From contig JARFQS010000168.1 in assembly GCA_029287645.1 (NCBI GenBank), forward strand, positions 1 through 8,228: DNA of 8,228 bases, given 5' to 3'. The DNA comes from Thermoanaerobaculia bacterium. GTDB lineage: Bacteria > Acidobacteriota > Thermoanaerobaculia > Multivoradales > JAHEKO01. Made by a program: the position numbers and the translations under genes. The notes below the pieces were generated by a model that saw only the letters and a list, made by a program, of their open reading frames with translations, was not told the DNA's origin and ran no database searches. Shown here in pieces: positions 5,452 to 8,228 of the stretch (the stretch's first letter is position 1; each line of letters begins with the position of its first letter).

Positions 5452-6056
5452 TCGGATTCTCGGTAGCCGAGGATCTCGCTCATCCGTCTCAGGAGCTCGG
5501 ACACCGTCGGGCAGGCCACCCGAACCAGACTCTCGACTCGGTCGGCTGTCAGGCTGCTCAACTCGTCACCTCGATTGTCCGAAACGACTTTGAGCACCTG
5601 CACGAGTCCGGGCCTGGAGACCCGGTTGGCGGCGGCGAAGAAGCCCGACGCCTCCATGTCGTAGGCCGCCTCGGTGGCATACACCGTTTCCGGTCGATCG
5701 ACCGTGCAGACGGTAGCTGTCGGACAACTGATTCGGAACGGAATGCTCGGCTTCCACGACCGCCCGGTGGCGAATTCCCGGATCTCCTCGGCCAGCAGAC
5801 AGGTCCCAGGAGAGAGATCGGCGTGACCCGCGATACCCACATTGAGCCATGCGTGGTGTGCCTTCTGGCTCATCCGCTCGGCAATCGCCTCCACTGCCCG
5901 GCGGGAACGCTGCCGCCCCGGCCCGCAGATTACGAGGTCGATGCCAGCACCAGAATGGGCGGGCTGCGATCCGCTCCCGCTCCCGCCGCTTTGCGCTCCC
6001 AGAACTCGGGCCAGGCCACGAGCTTCAGCAGGCAGGGCGACGACGAGGTGGATCAT
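5448..6056 (-). CDS. Nucleoside phosphorylase / MTA-SAH nucleosidase superfamily protein
   Basis: A 202-residue cytosolic protein of the PNP/UDP superfamily, which cleaves N-glycosidic bonds of nucleosides hydrolytically or with phosphate. Seen: N-terminal strand MIHLVVALPAEARGL with Glu11 at the position of the MTA/SAH nucleosidase general acid, NVGIAGHADL (72-81) as the glycine-rich core, YDMEASGFF (132-140) with the Met-Glu pair that binds the ribose, and Asp160 in VVSDN, the position of the catalytic Asp. CPTATVCTVDRPET (111-124) replaces the usual purine-specificity region. At 202 residues it is shorter than typical MTA/SAH nucleosidases (about 230). Futalosine hydrolase and hopanoid-associated phosphorylase are related options, but I cannot assign the substrate. 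ATG at 6056 overlaps the glycosyltransferase stop (ATGA) and has GGAGAG 5 nt upstream. Its stop lies inside the -35 box of the his promoter. Confidence 0.8.
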   Translation of the reverse strand: MIHLVVALPAEARGLARVLGAQSGGSGSGSQPAHSGAGIDLVICGPGRQRSRRAVEAIAERMSQKAHHAWLNVGIAGHADLSPGTCLLAEEIREFATGRSWKPSIPFRISCPTATVCTVDRPETVYATEAAYDMEASGFFAAANRVSRPGLVQVLKVVSDNRGDELSSLTADRVESLVRVACPTVSELLRRMSEILGYRESD

Positions 6057-6913
6057 GGGGGCTCTCCGGCCACCGCCCCGCACCTCCAGCGCTCGAGGCG
6101 GGCCTCGTACTCGGCAGCCTCTTCGACCCTGCCTCGCTTGCGGGCACCCGCCAGGTAGATCTGTAGCTTCTCGAGCAGCATCGCCAACGCGGCAGCCTGA
6201 TCATCCTCTGAAAGACGATCCTCGCGCAGGATCTTCTCCAGCGCCTGGATGCGAAAACGATCCAGCCCCCAGATGCGACTCGACAGCTGGTCCTCGTGCC
6301 CTCCGTACTTCACCACCAGCGGCTCGTCGACGTAGAGGACCGGATGGCGGCTGCAGATGCGAAGCCAGAGATCGTAGTCCTCGCAAGCAGGTAATCCCTC
6401 GTCGAACAAGCCGACTTCGTCGAAGACGCTGCGATGGATCAGGATCGACGAAGGCGACATCGCGCACAGCGGCAAACAGCGCTTGAAGATCCAACCGCCA
6501 TGCTTGGCGTGGATCTGCCGTGGATTCACGCGCCTGCCTCTCCGGATCCAGATCTCGTCGGTGTGGCAGATTCGCAACTCCGGGTGATCTCGCAGTGCTG
6601 CCAGTTGGCGTTCGAGCTTCTCAGGCCGCCATTCATCGTCTGAGTCCAGGAGCGCTATCCACTCACCCGTCGAGGCCTCGATTCCCCGATTGCGTGCTGC
6701 GCTGACGCCGCGGTTCTCCTGCCGCAGGATGCGAGCCTCCGGAAACTGCCCTGCGATGAGCTCGACAGTATCGTCGGTGGATCCATCGTCAACGACGATC
6801 AACTCGGCAGGCGGACGCGTCTGCGTCGTTACCGACTCGAGGGCGCGCGGCAACACCGCAGCCCTATCGAAGGTAGGGACGATTACACTGACGTCTTCAG
6901 ATCGGCAAGTCAC
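6053..6913 (-). CDS. Family 2 glycosyltransferase (GT-A fold)
   Basis: A 286-residue inverting GT2-type transferase, expected to move a sugar from a nucleotide-sugar onto a polysaccharide, lipid or protein acceptor at the cytosolic membrane face. Seen: strand VSVIVPTFDRAAVLPRALESV (8-28), nucleotide-binding VDDGSTDDT (41-49), ENRGVSAARNRGI (66-78), the metal-binding DSDD (90-93) after WIALL, and the ED pair (178-179) in CEDYDLWLR typical of the catalytic base region. No membrane segment is visible. The charged, helical last 60 residues or so are probably a tail. The start is GTG at 6913, 9 nt after the peptidase stop; no strong ribosome site is visible, so the exact start is less certain than the frame. 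The gene overlaps the downstream nucleosidase by 4 nt. Substrate unknown. Confidence 0.88.
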   Translation of the reverse strand: MTCRSEDVSVIVPTFDRAAVLPRALESVTTQTRPPAELIVVDDGSTDDTVELIAGQFPEARILRQENRGVSAARNRGIEASTGEWIALLDSDDEWRPEKLERQLAALRDHPELRICHTDEIWIRRGRRVNPRQIHAKHGGWIFKRCLPLCAMSPSSILIHRSVFDEVGLFDEGLPACEDYDLWLRICSRHPVLYVDEPLVVKYGGHEDQLSSRIWGLDRFRIQALEKILREDRLSEDDQAAALAMLLEKLQIYLAGARKRGRVEEAAEYEARLERWRCGAVAGEPP

Positions 6914-6922
6914 CGACCGATT

Positions 6923-8228
6923 CTAGCCGTCCTCTCTCAGCCACCGATCGAGCCAGTCGAGCACGGTCTCGTGCCACAAGACGCTGTTGGAGGGCCTCAG
7001 GACCCAGTGATTCTCGTCGGGGAAGTACAGCAGGCGACTCGGGATTCCCCGCCTCTGAAGAGCCGTGAAGGCGGCCAGTCCCTGAGTTTCGGGAATCCGG
7101 AAGTCGAGTGCGCCGTGAATCACCAGCATCGGCGTCTGCCACCGATCCACAAACAGGGCCGGATTGTGCTTCTCGTGACCTTCGGGGTTGTCCCAGTAGG
7201 GGCCGCCGTGCTCCCACTCCGGGAACCAGAGCTCCTCCGTGGAGAAGTACATCATGCGTTGATCGAAGGTACCGTCGTGGTTCACCAGGCAGCGAAACCG
7301 CTCCGGCCAGTTGCCCGCGATCCAATTGATCATGAATCCACCATAGGAAGCTCCGAGAGCACAAACTCGCTCGCCATCCATCCACGAGTAGCTCTCGAGG
7401 GCGGCGGCCAGCCCCTTCTGGAGATCTTCCAGGGGTTTTCCACCCCAATCGCCGCTGATCGAGTCCGTGAATGCCTGACCGTAGCCGACCGAGCCATGGA
7501 AATCGATCATCACCGACGCGTACCCGGCACCGGCATAGGTCTGGGGATTCCAGCGGTAGTGGAAGTCGTTTCCGAAGGACCCCTGCGGCCCACCGTGAAT
7601 CAGGAAGGCCACCGGATAGGTCCGGGACGGGTCGAAATTGGCCGGTTTCACGACATAGCCGTAGACGGTTTCGCCGTTCCATCCCGCAAAGGAGAACTGC
7701 TCCGCTTCGCCCATCGCGACACCTGCGAGACGGTCCGCGTTCACCCGGGTCAGCTGACGAAGCTCCCCGCTTGCGAGATCCATCCGGAAGAGGTCGACCG
7801 GCGCGCCCAGGGTGTCCAGGCCGAAGACGACGCTCTCGCCAACCACCGCGGGCGAGCGCACATGGCCTTCACCCATGAGCAGGAGAGGCTTGCCGGACCC
7901 GACATCGATCGAGAAGAGCGACACCTGGCCTCGATCCGATGCCGTCGTGTAGAGCGTGTCCCCGCTGGCAGAAAAGGCGATCGAGCCGGCCGAATAGTCC
8001 CACTCCTCCGTCAAGATCCGGCGCTCACCCGTCTCCCAGTCCATCATCACAATGCGAAACCGATCCGCCTCGAAACCGGGTCGCTGCATCGCGAGGTAGG
8101 CCAGCGTCTTCCCATCGGGAGAGAAGACGGGTTGCGTGTCCCAAGCCTCGTTCTCCTCGGTCAGGCAACGGGGAGCTGAAGATCCATCCACCGGCACGTG
8201 GTAGAGGTCGAAGTCGGTGGACCAGGGC
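6923..8228 (-). CDS. S9-family serine peptidase (S9C / DPP5-like), 5' end outside window
   Basis: The visible 434 residues are the C-terminal part of a prolyl-oligopeptidase-family enzyme that cleaves short peptides, removing dipeptides or acyl-amino acids. The first part is the end of the beta-propeller, with blade repeats such as PVFSPDGKTLAYLAM and the S9C-like RPGFEADR. The alpha/beta hydrolase domain follows from about residue 180: HGGPQGSFG (211-219), nucleophile Ser294 in GASYGGFM, Asp375 in IHGALDFRIP and His407 in DENHWV complete the triad (numbering from the first whole codon at 8227). Family members have roughly 650-700 residues, so some 220-260 residues, including any signal peptide, lie beyond the edge. 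A GTG at 8197 is not a credible start because the frame continues upstream with family-like sequence (TDFDLYHVPVDGS). The stop is TAG at 6923. Confidence 0.93.
   Translation of the reverse strand, partial: PWSTDFDLYHVPVDGSSAPRCLTEENEAWDTQPVFSPDGKTLAYLAMQRPGFEADRFRIVMMDWETGERRILTEEWDYSAGSIAFSASGDTLYTTASDRGQVSLFSIDVGSGKPLLLMGEGHVRSPAVVGESVVFGLDTLGAPVDLFRMDLASGELRQLTRVNADRLAGVAMGEAEQFSFAGWNGETVYGYVVKPANFDPSRTYPVAFLIHGGPQGSFGNDFHYRWNPQTYAGAGYASVMIDFHGSVGYGQAFTDSISGDWGGKPLEDLQKGLAAALESYSWMDGERVCALGASYGGFMINWIAGNWPERFRCLVNHDGTFDQRMMYFSTEELWFPEWEHGGPYWDNPEGHEKHNPALFVDRWQTPMLVIHGALDFRIPETQGLAAFTALQRRGIPSRLLYFPDENHWVLRPSNSVLWHETVLDWLDRWLREDG

Noticed and set aside
5448..6056. Specific assignment as futalosine hydrolase (mqnB) or MTA/SAH nucleosidase (mtnN)
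   Set aside because: Only superfamily motifs are visible; substrate-defining residues do not match either family clearly enough, so no symbol is given.
6971..8179. 402-codon plus-strand open frame opposite the S9 peptidase
   Set aside because: It lies antisense to a gene with an intact catalytic triad and family motifs, its translation shows no recognisable domain, and long antisense frames are common in GC-rich DNA.
1..8228. Mobile element, CRISPR, defence system or tRNA gene
   Set aside because: No direct or terminal inverted repeats, transposase or nuclease motifs, regularly spaced repeats or cloverleaf were seen; coding density by ordinary metabolic genes leaves only 5239-5447 as non-coding space.

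Overview
The window is GC-rich and densely packed. Every gene I can support reads leftward on the minus strand. It holds most of a histidine biosynthesis operon with its own control region, preceded by the end of another transcription unit. I see no tRNA, rRNA, mobile element, CRISPR array or plus-strand gene. The source looks like a high-GC, non-enteric bacterium. A secreted-type S9 peptidase, long-form HisG, a HisC-HAD fusion and a HisA that seems to run into a cyclohydrolase domain would fit Acidobacteriota or a neighbouring phylum, but that placement is a low-confidence inference.

Right end (8228 to 5448, reading leftward): the C-terminal two thirds of an S9-family prolyl-oligopeptidase-type peptidase, a family 2 glycosyltransferase 9 nt later, and a small nucleoside phosphorylase / MTA-SAH nucleosidase superfamily protein overlapping the glycosyltransferase by 4 nt. 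These appear co-transcribed. I see no obvious functional link to histidine.

Control region (5451 to 5239): this stretch is a his attenuator. A consensus -35 box overlaps the stop codon of the nucleosidase gene and is followed by a weaker -10. Next comes a 21-codon leader peptide (ATG at 5400, TAG at 5335) carrying six histidines within eight residues. An RNA region after it can fold in two exclusive ways, and a strong intrinsic terminator (9-bp GC-rich stem plus T tract) ends 43 nt before the hisG start. The logic is that of the enteric his leader: ribosomes stalled on His codons should favour the antiterminator.

His operon (5238 to 1): hisG (long form with regulatory domain), hisC fused to a HAD phosphatase domain, hisB (dehydratase only), hisH, hisF and hisA. 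Every junction overlaps by 1 to 4 nt (ATGA, ATGA, GTGA, TGATG, ATGA), implying tight translational coupling. Together they cover PRPP to PRATP (HisG), ProFAR isomerisation (HisA), IGP synthesis (HisHF), dehydration (HisB), transamination (HisC) and, by inference, histidinol-phosphate dephosphorylation (HAD domain). The hisA frame is still open at the left edge, and its last visible residues resemble the start of the cyclohydrolase (HisI) domain of fungal HIS4-type proteins, so a HisA-HisI fusion is likely. hisD and hisE are not seen.

The most interesting points are the complete His-leader attenuator and the two unusual enzyme fusions, each of which would fill a step otherwise missing from the operon.
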